A stretch of DNA of 39,585 nt, taken from the NCBI RefSeq assembly GCF_002885955.2, contig NZ_POQS01000001.1, positions 360,757-400,341 of the forward strand, given 5' to 3'. Below the pieces are notes generated by a model that saw only the letters and a program-made list of their open reading frames with translations, made no database searches and had not been told where the DNA came from. A program made the translations under genes and the position numbers. Positions within the stretch are counted from its first letter, which is position 1, and every line of letters starts with the position of its first letter. The DNA comes from Achromobacter pulmonis (GTDB lineage: Bacteria; Pseudomonadota; Gammaproteobacteria; Burkholderiales; Burkholderiaceae_B). Positions 26,429-33,771 of this stretch are shown here, in pieces.

Positions 26429-27555
26429 TAACGGGCGGGGCTTGCGGCGCTTTGGCAAGTCGAAAGTAGCGCGGCGGCGATCGCTTCAAACGCCGCGAAA
26501 GATTCGTCAAACGCCGGCGGTTCGTTGTCATAGACGAGCGGCATGAGCACCTTCTCGTACTGTTGTCGAAGCCAGGCGTTCGAACTTGCGGCCGCCAGGG
26601 TTCGTGTAAGCACACCGACGGGGTCCATGTCGAATTCCGGATTCTGCCCGGCAAATTCCGCCCGATCTTTTTCCAACAGCGCTGCAAAGATGGAATGGGC
26701 GGCGTCCAGAGACGGCGGCGCAGCTTTTACGATCTGGGCGACGTCATAAATATGGCGAACCAGCGTCGGATCGATGCCGTATTTGCGTACATTGCCACCG
26801 TCTTCGCTTTGCCCGTCCTGCGCGGCGCCTTGCCTGGCCTTGTCGCGCCTGGCTTGATGGCCGTCCCAGTCGTCGGCGCACCGTCTCAACAGAGAGAGCA
26901 CTTTTTCGGCCAGTGTTTCGGCAACGGAAATGCAATCGAACTCGACCGTGGTGGACGGCGGCTGGCCGGCCAGCGTTTCGTAGAGATAGCCGAACCGTTG
27001 GCGTTCCAGCGGCAACAATGGCTGACGCTCAATCAGTTCGAGCTTGAGCACGGGCCGCAAGCTCGAAATCACATCGAAAGCGGTCTTGTAACCCGCATCC
27101 ACCAAGAAGTAGCGATGAGAGTCCCGGATATGCGGGTTCCCGGCCTGTTCGATAAGAGGGAAGCCCAACTTGCCCAGCAGTTCCGCGACCGCCTGGTGCA
27201 AGGCCTTCAGGCGCGCGCGGTTGCCACGGTCTTTTTTCAGCGCCAAAGCCGGAGGGCGCAATACCACCTTGATGTCGATGTCTTCCGACATCCGGTTGAT
27301 GAGGCCATAAGCTTTGGACAGGCAAGTGCCGCCTACGAACACCAGTTGAATATTCTCGTCGTGCCTTACCCCGGTTCCCTTTTTTCCACCGGCTAGTTGG
27401 AAGTGCTCGTGATGGACTTCGAGCGCGCTCAGGCCGCGAAGCAGCTCGGTGATGTGTATGTCTTTCTCGGCGGTCTGGATGGGCAGGCCTCGCAGCAAGC
27501 CTTCCGCGGACAGGTCCTCAAGCGCCTGTTTCTGCGCGTCTGTAATTATTCTCAT
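26428..27555 (-). CDS. AbiEii-type nucleotidyltransferase toxin
   Basis: A 375-residue protein of the AbiEii/AbiGii nucleotidyltransferase family. The diagnostic motif VFVGGTCLSKAYG (G75, G76, K81) is followed by the metal-binding S-E-D-I-D-I (D92, D94), as in DUF1814-type toxins of type IV toxin-antitoxin and abortive-infection systems. Related toxins such as MenT add nucleotides to tRNA; the target here is unknown. A lysine/arginine- and glutamine-rich insert (residues ~235-255) is less conserved-looking. The ATG at 27555 lies 38 nt inside the end of the antitoxin gene, which implies coupled translation. GC content is visibly lower than flanking housekeeping genes. Confidence 0.88.
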   Translation of the reverse strand: MRIITDAQKQALEDLSAEGLLRGLPIQTAEKDIHITELLRGLSALEVHHEHFQLAGGKKGTGVRHDENIQLVFVGGTCLSKAYGLINRMSEDIDIKVVLRPPALALKKDRGNRARLKALHQAVAELLGKLGFPLIEQAGNPHIRDSHRYFLVDAGYKTAFDVISSLRPVLKLELIERQPLLPLERQRFGYLYETLAGQPPSTTVEFDCISVAETLAEKVLSLLRRCADDWDGHQARRDKARQGAAQDGQSEDGGNVRKYGIDPTLVRHIYDVAQIVKAAPPSLDAAHSIFAALLEKDRAEFAGQNPEFDMDPVGVLTRTLAAASSNAWLRQQYEKVLMPLVYDNEPPAFDESFAAFEAIAAALLSTCQSAASPAR

Positions 27556-27946
27556 ATTTCAGCGCGCGTCCCCCGACCTCGATTTTCCGAGTGATGCGGC
27601 GGTTGCCCGTGTTCGCGACGAAAGCGCCGGGCAGTTGGGTGGTTCGACGGTTGTTGTAGGCGGAAGCTGCTTGTCCCGCGCTGACCGCAATGTTCAGTTT
27701 TTTAAGGGCTTCCGTCGCCAGCGTTTCCAGGCTGCCGGCGGGCACGATACTGCCGGTGACCGAACTGCGACGGGTTTTTGCGTAGATGCCGGTGCCGATG
27801 CGAACAAGCACGCCTTCTCCTTGAAGCTTTTTCAGTGCTTCGGAAACCTGGGTGGAGCTTCCCAGTGGCGCCAGTTCGGAACGCAGGACGACGTTGCCTG
27901 GCCTGCGCTGGATGGATCGCAGCATGCGCTGCTTCAAGGGCATCAT
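27518..27946 (-). CDS. AbiEi-type antitoxin / transcriptional repressor (DUF6088-like)
   Basis: A 142-residue protein with an N-terminal winged-helix region (NVVLRSELAPLGSSTQVSEA, then ALKKLQGEGVLVRIGTGIYA) typical of AbiEi/DUF6088 antitoxins. The remaining half carries RRTTQLPGAFVANTGNRRIT and a short C-terminal basic tail, resembling the AbiEi antitoxin domain. In characterised AbiE systems the antitoxin represses its own promoter and neutralises the toxin without direct contact (type IV). It is the first gene of the pair and overlaps the toxin by 38 nt. Two adjacent ATGs (27946 and 27943) are possible starts. Confidence 0.82.
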   Translation of the reverse strand: MMPLKQRMLRSIQRRPGNVVLRSELAPLGSSTQVSEALKKLQGEGVLVRIGTGIYAKTRRSSVTGSIVPAGSLETLATEALKKLNIAVSAGQAASAYNNRRTTQLPGAFVANTGNRRITRKIEVGGRALKYENNYRRAETGA

Positions 27947-27972
27947 AGGTGGATCCCAAATTACTGAGGCAG

Positions 27973-28001
27973 AGTATAGTTCTTCGCCAATTGATTATCA
28001 A
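27973..28001 (-). promoter_or_regulatory. Promoter and operator of the AbiE toxin-antitoxin pair
   Basis: On the minus strand, TTGATA (28001-27996), a 17-nt spacer and TATACT (27978-27973) form a good sigma-70 promoter 27 nt before the antitoxin start. The -35 box is embedded in the inverted repeat TTGAT-A-ATCAA (27991-28001), a natural operator for autorepression by the antitoxin. Confidence 0.75.
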
Positions 28002-28025
28002 ATAACCATTGTATGACAAAGACTT

Positions 28026-28069
28026 AGCGCGTCAAACCTTGCCGGGTAGCCGGCAAGGTTTGACGCGCT
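28026..28069. terminator. Perfect 20-bp inverted repeat downstream of the small lipoprotein gene
   Basis: Positions 28026-28045 pair without mismatch with 28050-28069 around the 4-nt loop GTAG. It is the strongest hairpin in the window and lies 18 nt after the end of the minus-strand lipoprotein gene, as expected of its terminator. The following minus-strand sequence (AAGTCTTTGTC) is only modestly T-rich. Confidence 0.65.
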
Positions 28070-28087
28070 TTCCGTCTGCCGGCCGGA

Positions 28088-28306
28088 TCACTGCCCGCCG
28101 TAAATATTCCCCGCAATGCCGCCGGCCACGCCGCCGATGGCCGCGCCCGTCCAGCCGCTGCCGCCGGCGATGGCGGCGATGCCGGCGCCGGCCGCGGCGC
28201 CGATGGCCGCGCCCGACAGGGTGCCTTGCTGTTTGGAACTCATGTTGGTGCAGCCGGCCAGCGACACCATCGCCAGGCCGATGACGATCGAGCTAACTGT
28301 TTTCAT
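28088..28306 (-). CDS. Small glycine-zipper lipoprotein
   Basis: A 72-residue lipoprotein precursor. The signal ends in the lipobox SLAGC with C19 as the lipidated residue. The mature part is a Gly/Ala repeat (GAAIGAAAGAGIAAIAGG, then GAAIGGVAGGIAGN) of the glycine-zipper kind found in OsmB-, SlyB- and Rick_17kDa-like outer-membrane lipoproteins, which help envelope integrity under stress. It follows the exported-protein gene after 9 nt, so both are probably one transcript ending at the 20-bp hairpin. The exact role is not known. Confidence 0.85.
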   Translation of the reverse strand: MKTVSSIVIGLAMVSLAGCTNMSSKQQGTLSGAAIGAAAGAGIAAIAGGSGWTGAAIGGVAGGIAGNIYGGQ

Positions 28307-28315
28307 GGCGGTCTC

Positions 28316-28699
28316 CTAGCGCGCGCGTTTCGTGCCGGGCACGACGATTTCGAACCAGAGCGTTTCGACCACCGGGCGGTCCATCCTTGTCGGGTTCGCC
28401 GCATACCAGTTGTCCAGGCTTTCACGCACCGAGTCCAGGGTCTGCGTCTGCAGTCCCTTGGCGAAGCGCGGGACCAGGCTCTGGGCGTCAGTGGGGGCGT
28501 GGCGCCGCTGGTAGGCCTGTTCCACCTGCAGCAGGTTGGCCATGCCCAGCAGGTAGGCTTTTTTCAGGTTGGGGTCGGACTGCGACCATTGCTGGCCGGT
28601 GAGGATGGGGGCTCCCTCGGAGGCGGCCGCGGCGCCGGTGGCGGGGGCCAGCAAGGCGAGGGCTAGAACTGCGGGACCGAACAGGTGTTTCACTTTCAT
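28316..28699 (-). CDS. Exported protein of unknown function
   Basis: A 127-residue protein with a clear signal peptide (MKVKHLFGPAVLALALLAPA, cleavage around A-A-A-A-S). The mature ~100 residues contain LTGQQWSQSDPNLKKAYLLG, a helix with NLLQVEQAYQ, and DNWYAANPTRMDRPVVETLW near the end. The pattern faintly recalls small periplasmic Rap1a/Tai-like proteins, but I would not assign it. The ATG at 28699 has GAGGAG about 7 nt upstream; the track to 28912 is not coding. It is first in a two-gene unit with the glycine-zipper lipoprotein, divergent from the acylase gene. Confidence 0.78.
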   Translation of the reverse strand: MKVKHLFGPAVLALALLAPATGAAAASEGAPILTGQQWSQSDPNLKKAYLLGMANLLQVEQAYQRRHAPTDAQSLVPRFAKGLQTQTLDSVRESLDNWYAANPTRMDRPVVETLWFEIVVPGTKRAR

Positions 28700-28929
28700 C
28701 GCATCGCTCCTCAAGGGAACAGGGATAGAAAAACAACCTTCTGACGCCGTGCGCGCAGTTCGCTCGCGACGCAAGCGATATGCGGTATCGAAGAATTTAT
28801 GCTTGAAAACTTGCTTGCGCAAGAGGGGGGACACATGGTTTAGTTGTACGGCATTGCGAGCGGCAGCGTCGGCAAGCATGGCGCCTCGAGACCGGCAGCG
28901 ATGGCAGTCCAATCATCGGAGGAGGAGTC

Positions 28930-31392
28930 ATGCGTACGTTCAATCGCAGGGCCGCTGCATTGCTGGCGGGCGGATTGGTGGCGGTGCTGGCGGGCTGTGC
29001 CGCGCCGGGAAGCAAGAAAGACACCATCGATATGGCCGGGCTGTCGCAGCCGGTGGAGATCGTGCGCGATCGCCACGGGGTGTCGCACATCTACGCGCAG
29101 AACCAGGCGGACCTGTTCTTCGCGCAGGGCTTCAGCGCCGCGCGCGACCGGCTGTGGCAGCTGGATCTTTGGCGCCGCCAGGGCGAGGGCAAGATGGCCG
29201 AACAGTTCGGCCCGCGCTTCATCGAGCAGGACCGCGCCGCGCGCCTGTTCCTGTTCCGCGGCGACATGCAGGCCGAATACGCCAGCTACCATCCGCAGGG
29301 CCAGGCGATCCTGACCGCGTTCGCGGCGGGCATCAACGCCTACGTTGACTGGGTCAAGGCGCATCCCGACCAGATGCCGCCGGAATTCAAGCTGACCGGC
29401 ACCGAGCCCGGCTACTGGAGTCCGCAGACCTCGCTCATCCGCATCTACGGCCTGACGCGCAACCTCAACGAAGAAGTCAGAATGGCGCAGCGGGTGGCCG
29501 CGCTGGGCTTGAACACGGTCCAGGGCCTGAGCACTTTCGAGCCGCCGCTGGCGCTGCAGGTGCCGGCCGGGCTGGACGTGAAGCAGGTGGACAGCAAGGT
29601 GCTCGCCAATTACAGCCTGGCGCGCACCGGCCAGAAGTTCGTGGCGGCGGATTTTCCGCGCAGCCCGCTGGCCGAAGACCAGCGCGCGGCGCTGGCAAGC
29701 CGCCTGTCGGCGGGCATGATGGCCGCGCTGGACCCGGCGTTCGATCCCATGGCGACCCGCTACGAGAGCAACAACTGGACCATAGGCGGACAGCACACGG
29801 CCACCGGCAAGCCCATACTGGCGGGCGATCCGCACCGTTCGATCACGATGCCGTCGCTGCGCTACATGGTGCACCTGAACGCGCCGGGCTGGAACGTGAT
29901 CGGCGCCGGCGAGCCGGCGCTGCCCGGCGTTTCCATGGGGCACAACGACCGCATCGCATTCGGGCTGACGATCTTCGCCTTCGGCGACGAGGAAGACCTC
30001 TACGTCTACGATACCAATCCGTCCAATCCCAATGAGTACCGCTACCGCGGCGGCTGGGAGAAGATGCGCCAGGTGGAGGAATCGATTCCGGTGCGCGGCC
30101 AGCCGGCGGCGACGCGGCAGCTGAAGTTCACGCGCCATGGTCCGGTGATTTATGAAGATCCGGTGCGGCGCAAGGCTTATGCGCTGCGCGCGGCCTATCT
30201 GGAATATCCGGGCACGGCCGCCTATCTGGCCAGCCTGCGGCTGAACCAGGCGCAGAACTGGAACGAGTTCGTGGCCGGCATGGAAAAGCACTACACGCCC
30301 AGCGAGAACATGGTGTACGCCGACGTGGACGGCAATATCGGCTGGTTTGGCGGCAGCATCGCGCCGATCCGTCCGCGCGCCGACTGGTCGGGCATGCTGC
30401 CCGTGCCCGGCAACGGCGACTTCGAATGGCGCGGCGTGCTGCCCGGCAGCGCGCTGCCGCGCGTCTACAACCCGCCCGAGGGCTACCTCGCCACGGCCAA
30501 CGAGTTCAACCTGCCGGCCGACTACCGCTACCGGGACATGTCGGCGCGCACCTGGGCCGAACCCTACCGCGTGCAGCGCATCCGCGAAGTACTGGCCGAC
30601 GGCAAGGGGCTGACGGTGCAGAACTCGCAGGCCCTGCAGTTCGACAACCTGTCGATTCCGGCGCGTACGCTGGCCGGCTACGCCAAGTCGCTGAACTCCG
30701 CCGATCCGCAGTTGAGCCGGGCCTTGAGCCTGCTGAAGGACTGGGACTACAAGACGGGCACCGACAGCCGCGCCGCCACGGTCTATGAGTTCTGGCTGCC
30801 CGAAGTGGTCAAGCGCGTGTCCGACCTGTATGTGCCCGCCGCGGGCCGCAGCGTCTTTGGCGAGCTGTCCACGCGCAAGACGCTGGAGAAGCTGGCCGCG
30901 CCGGACGCCGCCTTCGGCCAGCGGCCGGAGCAGGGCCGCGACGCGCTGCTGCTGGCCGCGCTGGGCGATGGCGTGCAGAAGCTGCAGGCCAAGCTCGGCT
31001 CGGACCCGGCCCAGTGGCAATGGGGCAAGCTGCACCACATCCAGTTCGAGCACAGCCTGGCCGGCCTGCTGCCCGAGGCCACCGCCAAAGCCTACGGCAC
31101 GCCGCGTTATCCGGTGGGCGGCGACAACGACACGGTGCATCGCGCCACGTTCCGCAAGTCGGACTTCCGCCAGATCAGCGGCGCCTCGTACCGCCAGGTG
31201 ATCGACGTGTCCAACTGGGACAATTCGCGTGTGCAGAACGTGCCCGGCCAGTCCGCCGATCCGCGCAGCCCGTACTACCAGAACCTGCTCAAGGGCTGGG
31301 CCACTGGCGAGTACTTCCCCATGGCGTTCAGCCGCGCCAAGGTGGATAGCGAGCGGGCCGATACGCTGACGCTGCGGCCGGCGGGCAAGTAG
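28930..31392 (+). CDS. Lipoprotein penicillin/acyl-homoserine-lactone acylase-like Ntn hydrolase
   Basis: An 820-residue precursor of the penicillin acylase family. It starts with a lipoprotein signal ending in VLAGC (C23), unusual because many relatives are soluble periplasmic enzymes. The alpha part includes EIVRDRHGVSHIYAQNQADL and F-A-Q-G-F. A spacer precedes the autocatalytic site, where S280 in YESNNWTIGG becomes the N-terminal nucleophile of a ~541-residue beta chain. Further signatures are AGDPHRSITMPS and the FTRHGPVIYED block. Substrates could be AHL signals, beta-lactams or other amides. The start has GGAGGAGG upstream. A rho-independent terminator follows after about 120 nt. Confidence 0.9.
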   Translation: MRTFNRRAAALLAGGLVAVLAGCAAPGSKKDTIDMAGLSQPVEIVRDRHGVSHIYAQNQADLFFAQGFSAARDRLWQLDLWRRQGEGKMAEQFGPRFIEQDRAARLFLFRGDMQAEYASYHPQGQAILTAFAAGINAYVDWVKAHPDQMPPEFKLTGTEPGYWSPQTSLIRIYGLTRNLNEEVRMAQRVAALGLNTVQGLSTFEPPLALQVPAGLDVKQVDSKVLANYSLARTGQKFVAADFPRSPLAEDQRAALASRLSAGMMAALDPAFDPMATRYESNNWTIGGQHTATGKPILAGDPHRSITMPSLRYMVHLNAPGWNVIGAGEPALPGVSMGHNDRIAFGLTIFAFGDEEDLYVYDTNPSNPNEYRYRGGWEKMRQVEESIPVRGQPAATRQLKFTRHGPVIYEDPVRRKAYALRAAYLEYPGTAAYLASLRLNQAQNWNEFVAGMEKHYTPSENMVYADVDGNIGWFGGSIAPIRPRADWSGMLPVPGNGDFEWRGVLPGSALPRVYNPPEGYLATANEFNLPADYRYRDMSARTWAEPYRVQRIREVLADGKGLTVQNSQALQFDNLSIPARTLAGYAKSLNSADPQLSRALSLLKDWDYKTGTDSRAATVYEFWLPEVVKRVSDLYVPAAGRSVFGELSTRKTLEKLAAPDAAFGQRPEQGRDALLLAALGDGVQKLQAKLGSDPAQWQWGKLHHIQFEHSLAGLLPEATAKAYGTPRYPVGGDNDTVHRATFRKSDFRQISGASYRQVIDVSNWDNSRVQNVPGQSADPRSPYYQNLLKGWATGEYFPMAFSRAKVDSERADTLTLRPAGK

Positions 31393-31400
31393 GGGGGGCG

Positions 31401-31417
31401 CTTGTCAGATTGACAAG
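31401..31417. repeat. Inverted repeat after the acylase stop
   Basis: CTTGTCA, 3-nt spacer GAT, TGACAAG: a perfect 7-bp dyad. A second small dyad GCACG/CGTGC follows at 31427-31440. Neither has a T-tail. They could be operator sites or mRNA 3'-end structures; the function is unknown. Confidence 0.4.
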
Positions 31418-31513
31418 GGTGCTTACGCACGGTTTCGTGCCTGAACCGTCGATGCCAGTTAAGGTCTGGATAGCAGCGCGCGCCGCCCGCCCGGCGGTGC
31501 GTTCAAGCTGAAT

Positions 31514-31542
31514 CTCCGCGCGCAAAAGCGCGCGGAGGTTTT
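31514..31542 (+). terminator. Rho-independent terminator upstream of the methyltransferase gene
   Basis: CTCCGCGCGC (31514-31523), loop AAAA, GCGCGCGGAG (31528-31537), then GTTTT. This is a perfect 10-bp stem. It stands between the acylase and the methyltransferase, so it either ends the acylase transcript or acts as a leader hairpin of the next gene. Confidence 0.8.
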
Positions 31543-31566
31543 CGTACCTGGAGTCAGAAACGACCG

Positions 31567-32193
31567 ATGCATTCGCCTTTCCACTTCACCGCAGCGCATA
31601 AGTCCCCGTCACGAACATCCATGAGCTGGCTGCAGGAGCGCAAGCAGTTCGTCAAGGCGTTACTTTCCAATCCCGCGGCCATCGGCGCCGTGGCGCCGTC
31701 CGGCCCAGCCCTGGCCGCGGCCATCACCTCGGCCATTCCGCCCAATGCGGGCAAAGTGCTGGAGCTCGGCTGCGGCACCGGCGTGTTCACCCGGGAAATG
31801 CTGCGCCGGGGCGTGGACCCGGCGCGCATGGTGCTGGTGGAGCAGGACGCGGCCATGAGTTCCAGCCTGCGCACGCAGTTTCCCCAGGCCGCCGTGCTGC
31901 AGGTCTGCGCGCTGGAGCTGTCGCGCCACAGCCATCCCGAGCTGGAAGGCATAGGCGCGGCGATCTGCGGACTGCCATTGCGCAACATGAGCGGCGCGCT
32001 TCATCACCGGCTGCTGACCGCGGTGTTCGACGCCATGTCGGAGGGCGGCTCGATGCAGCTGTTCACCTACGGCATGCGTTGCCCGGTGTCGCCCGGCGTG
32101 CTGGACGCCTGCGGCCTGTCGGCCCGCCGGATCGGGTTCGTGCCGCTCAATCTGCCGCCGGCCTCGGTCTTCAGCCTGGCCAGACGGGCGTAG
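31567..32193 (+). CDS. SAM-dependent methyltransferase, PmtA-like phospholipid N-methyltransferase
   Basis: A 208-residue class I methyltransferase. Motif I is KVLELGCGTGVFTREML (64-80), the acidic motif II residue is in VLVEQDAAM, and the upstream QERKQFVKALLSNPAAIGAV, continuing with V-A-P-S-G, is typical of the Rhodobacter-type PmtA and KsgA-like group. In that group the enzyme methylates phosphatidylethanolamine towards phosphatidylcholine at the inner membrane; Bordetella and relatives do contain phosphatidylcholine. Substrate assignment is by resemblance only. An alternative start at 31621 (M-S-W-L-Q-E-R) would remove 18 residues that do not look conserved. GGAG lies 13 nt before the first ATG. 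Confidence 0.75.
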   Translation: MHSPFHFTAAHKSPSRTSMSWLQERKQFVKALLSNPAAIGAVAPSGPALAAAITSAIPPNAGKVLELGCGTGVFTREMLRRGVDPARMVLVEQDAAMSSSLRTQFPQAAVLQVCALELSRHSHPELEGIGAAICGLPLRNMSGALHHRLLTAVFDAMSEGGSMQLFTYGMRCPVSPGVLDACGLSARRIGFVPLNLPPASVFSLARRA

Positions 32194-32223
32194 CCAGCGC
32201 GGATTTTGAAACTTTTGCCTTCA

Positions 32224-32240
32224 GCGCCGAGCGTCGGCGC
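32224..32240. terminator. Short hairpin between convergent methyltransferase and iclR-type genes
   Basis: GCGCCGA, GCG loop, TCGGCGC: a perfect 7-bp stem directly beside the stop codon of the IclR gene. There is no T-run, so this is only a weak terminator candidate. Confidence 0.35.
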
Positions 32241-32954
32241 CTAGCCGCGGCCGTACAAGGCGCCGCGCATTTCGGCCGACGCGCCGAGCCGCCTGGACAG
32301 TTCGTCGGCGCGTTCGAGTATCAGCGCCTCGAACCGGGCCGCGTCCACCGTCTTCAGGCGCTCGGACGGCCCGGCGATGGTGAGCGCGCCGACGAACATA
32401 TCGTCCTGGCCGATCACCGGCACGGACCACGACGAGGTGTAGGGGTCGCGCGCGCCGCAGGAAAAGATGGGCAGGGCGGTGTCGCCGCGCTGCTGGATGC
32501 CTTGCGCCCAGATCGCGAACACCTGGCCGGTGGAGGACTTGTCGGGCGGCATCACGCTGCCGGCGATGACCTGGCTGTGCAGCCCTTCGTGCGGCTGATG
32601 GCGGAACAGGCATAGCCGCTGCCCCGGCTCGCCGCCCTCGACGTAATAGGCCGCGCTTTCTCCGGTATCGGCCGAGAGGTTTTCCAGTATGGGCATCACC
32701 ACGGCCGACAGGTCGAAGCCGCGCTCGTACACCCGCGCCAGAAACAGCACGCGCGGCCCCAGCCCATAGCGCCCGTCGGCCTCGCGCACCACGTAGCCGC
32801 AGCGCGCCAGCGAATTGAGCAGGCGGAAGATCGTGGTCTTGTGCAGCGGCAGGCGCTGCGCGAAATCGGCCAGCGACAGGTGTTCGGCCCCGGGCCGGAA
32901 ACAATCCAGCACGCTCAGCGCCCGTTCCACCGCCACCACGCCGTCGTTACTCAT
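32241..32954 (-). CDS. IclR-family transcriptional regulator
   Basis: A 237-residue IclR regulator. The N-terminal winged helix reads VERALSVLDCFRPGAEHLSL, then LADFAQRLPLHKTTIFRLLN, and the C-terminal effector domain runs from about residue 75, with GEPGQRLCLFRHQP and SSWSVPVIGQDD. It is divergent from the GalB/GalC-like genes, with an inverted repeat between them, so it very likely controls that operon in response to an aromatic or carboxylic acid intermediate. The ATG at 32954 is chosen because GGAG lies 6 nt upstream; the upstream TTG would place that Shine-Dalgarno inside the gene. Confidence 0.92.
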   Translation of the reverse strand: MSNDGVVAVERALSVLDCFRPGAEHLSLADFAQRLPLHKTTIFRLLNSLARCGYVVREADGRYGLGPRVLFLARVYERGFDLSAVVMPILENLSADTGESAAYYVEGGEPGQRLCLFRHQPHEGLHSQVIAGSVMPPDKSSTGQVFAIWAQGIQQRGDTALPIFSCGARDPYTSSWSVPVIGQDDMFVGALTIAGPSERLKTVDAARFEALILERADELSRRLGASAEMRGALYGRG

Positions 32955-32988
32955 CGAGTGCTCCAAGTATGTTGAATTTGCTGGTTGA

Positions 32989-33024
32989 TTGTACTGGATA
33001 CAACGTCATTTCATAAAAATACAA
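32989..33024. promoter_or_regulatory. Candidate IclR operator in the divergent promoter region
   Basis: TTGTA-CTGGA-TACAA (32989-33003) is a perfect 5-bp inverted repeat with a 5-nt spacer. A third half-site TACAA lies at 33020-33024, exactly 21 nt (two helical turns) from the previous one. The 98-bp gap between the regulator and the galB-like gene is AT-rich. Binding by the adjacent IclR protein is inferred from position. Confidence 0.55.
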
Positions 33025-33052
33025 TGAAGCCATTCCCAATCCGGAGAAAGAG

Positions 33053-33766
33053 ATGGCGAGTTCGATGCTGGTGGTCACCGCGCACGTGGGCGACTTCGTC
33101 TGGCGCTGCGGCGGCGCGATGGCGCTGCATGCGCAGCGTGGCGTGGACGTGCACCTGGTGTGCCTGAGCTATGGCGAAAACGGCGAGTCCAATTCGGCGT
33201 GGGGGGATGACACCGCGCGCGATGACGTGAAGGCGCAGCGCCGCGCCGAGGCCGAGGCCGCAGCCGACATCCTGGGCGTGAGTTCGCTGGATTTTCATGA
33301 CCTGGGCGACTACCCGATGCCGGAATCGGCGGACTCCGTGCGCCGCATTTCCGAAACCCTGCGCCGTACGCGGGCGTCGGTGGTGCTGACGCATCCGGAG
33401 CACGATCCCTCCAATCTGGACCATTGCCGCACGTTCGAAATGACGCTGCGCGCGCGCATGCAGGCCATGGCGCCCGGGCATGGCGCCGACTTCGTGGTGC
33501 CGCCGCAGGTGCTGTGTTTCGAACCGCACCAGACCGAGCTTTGCGGCTTCAGGCCCAACGTGCTGCTGGATATCACGCAAGTGTGGGACCGCAAGTGGGC
33601 GGCCATGCAGGCCATGCCGACGCAGCGCAATCTGTGGGCCTATTACGAACGCGTGGCGCTGCAGCGCGGCGCGCAGGCCGGCCGTCGCGGCAAGACCGGG
33701 GGCGCGCGCTACGGCGAGGCCTTCCAGAGCATTTTCCCGGCCGTCGTGTCGGCCCTGATGGAGTGA
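33053..33766 (+). CDS. galB: PIG-L/LmbE-family hydrolase, GalB-like 4-oxalomesaconate hydratase
   Basis: A 237-residue PIG-L fold metalloenzyme. The zinc site is built from H11 and D14 in TAHVGDFVWRCGG, where most family members have AHPDD, and H124 in HPEHDPSNLDH. The AHVGDFVWR variant is what I associate with GalB of Pseudomonas putida, which hydrates 4-oxalomesaconate in gallate degradation, rather than with N-deacetylases. The next gene is an RraA-type aldolase that would cleave the product, which strengthens the call. GGAG precedes the ATG. It overlaps nothing and leads a three-gene operon divergent from an IclR regulator. Confidence 0.78.
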   Translation: MASSMLVVTAHVGDFVWRCGGAMALHAQRGVDVHLVCLSYGENGESNSAWGDDTARDDVKAQRRAEAEAAADILGVSSLDFHDLGDYPMPESADSVRRISETLRRTRASVVLTHPEHDPSNLDHCRTFEMTLRARMQAMAPGHGADFVVPPQVLCFEPHQTELCGFRPNVLLDITQVWDRKWAAMQAMPTQRNLWAYYERVALQRGAQAGRRGKTGGARYGEAFQSIFPAVVSALME

Positions 33767-33771
33767 ACGTG

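Noticed and set aside
28840..31140. 766-codon frame opposite the acylase gene
   Set aside because: No domains, basic and glutamine-rich shadow composition; the opposite strand holds a clear acylase with signal peptide and catalytic serine.
31393..31566. CRISPR-like or repeat array after the acylase
   Set aside because: Three different short hairpins occur in a row, but they share no repeated sequence or regular spacing.
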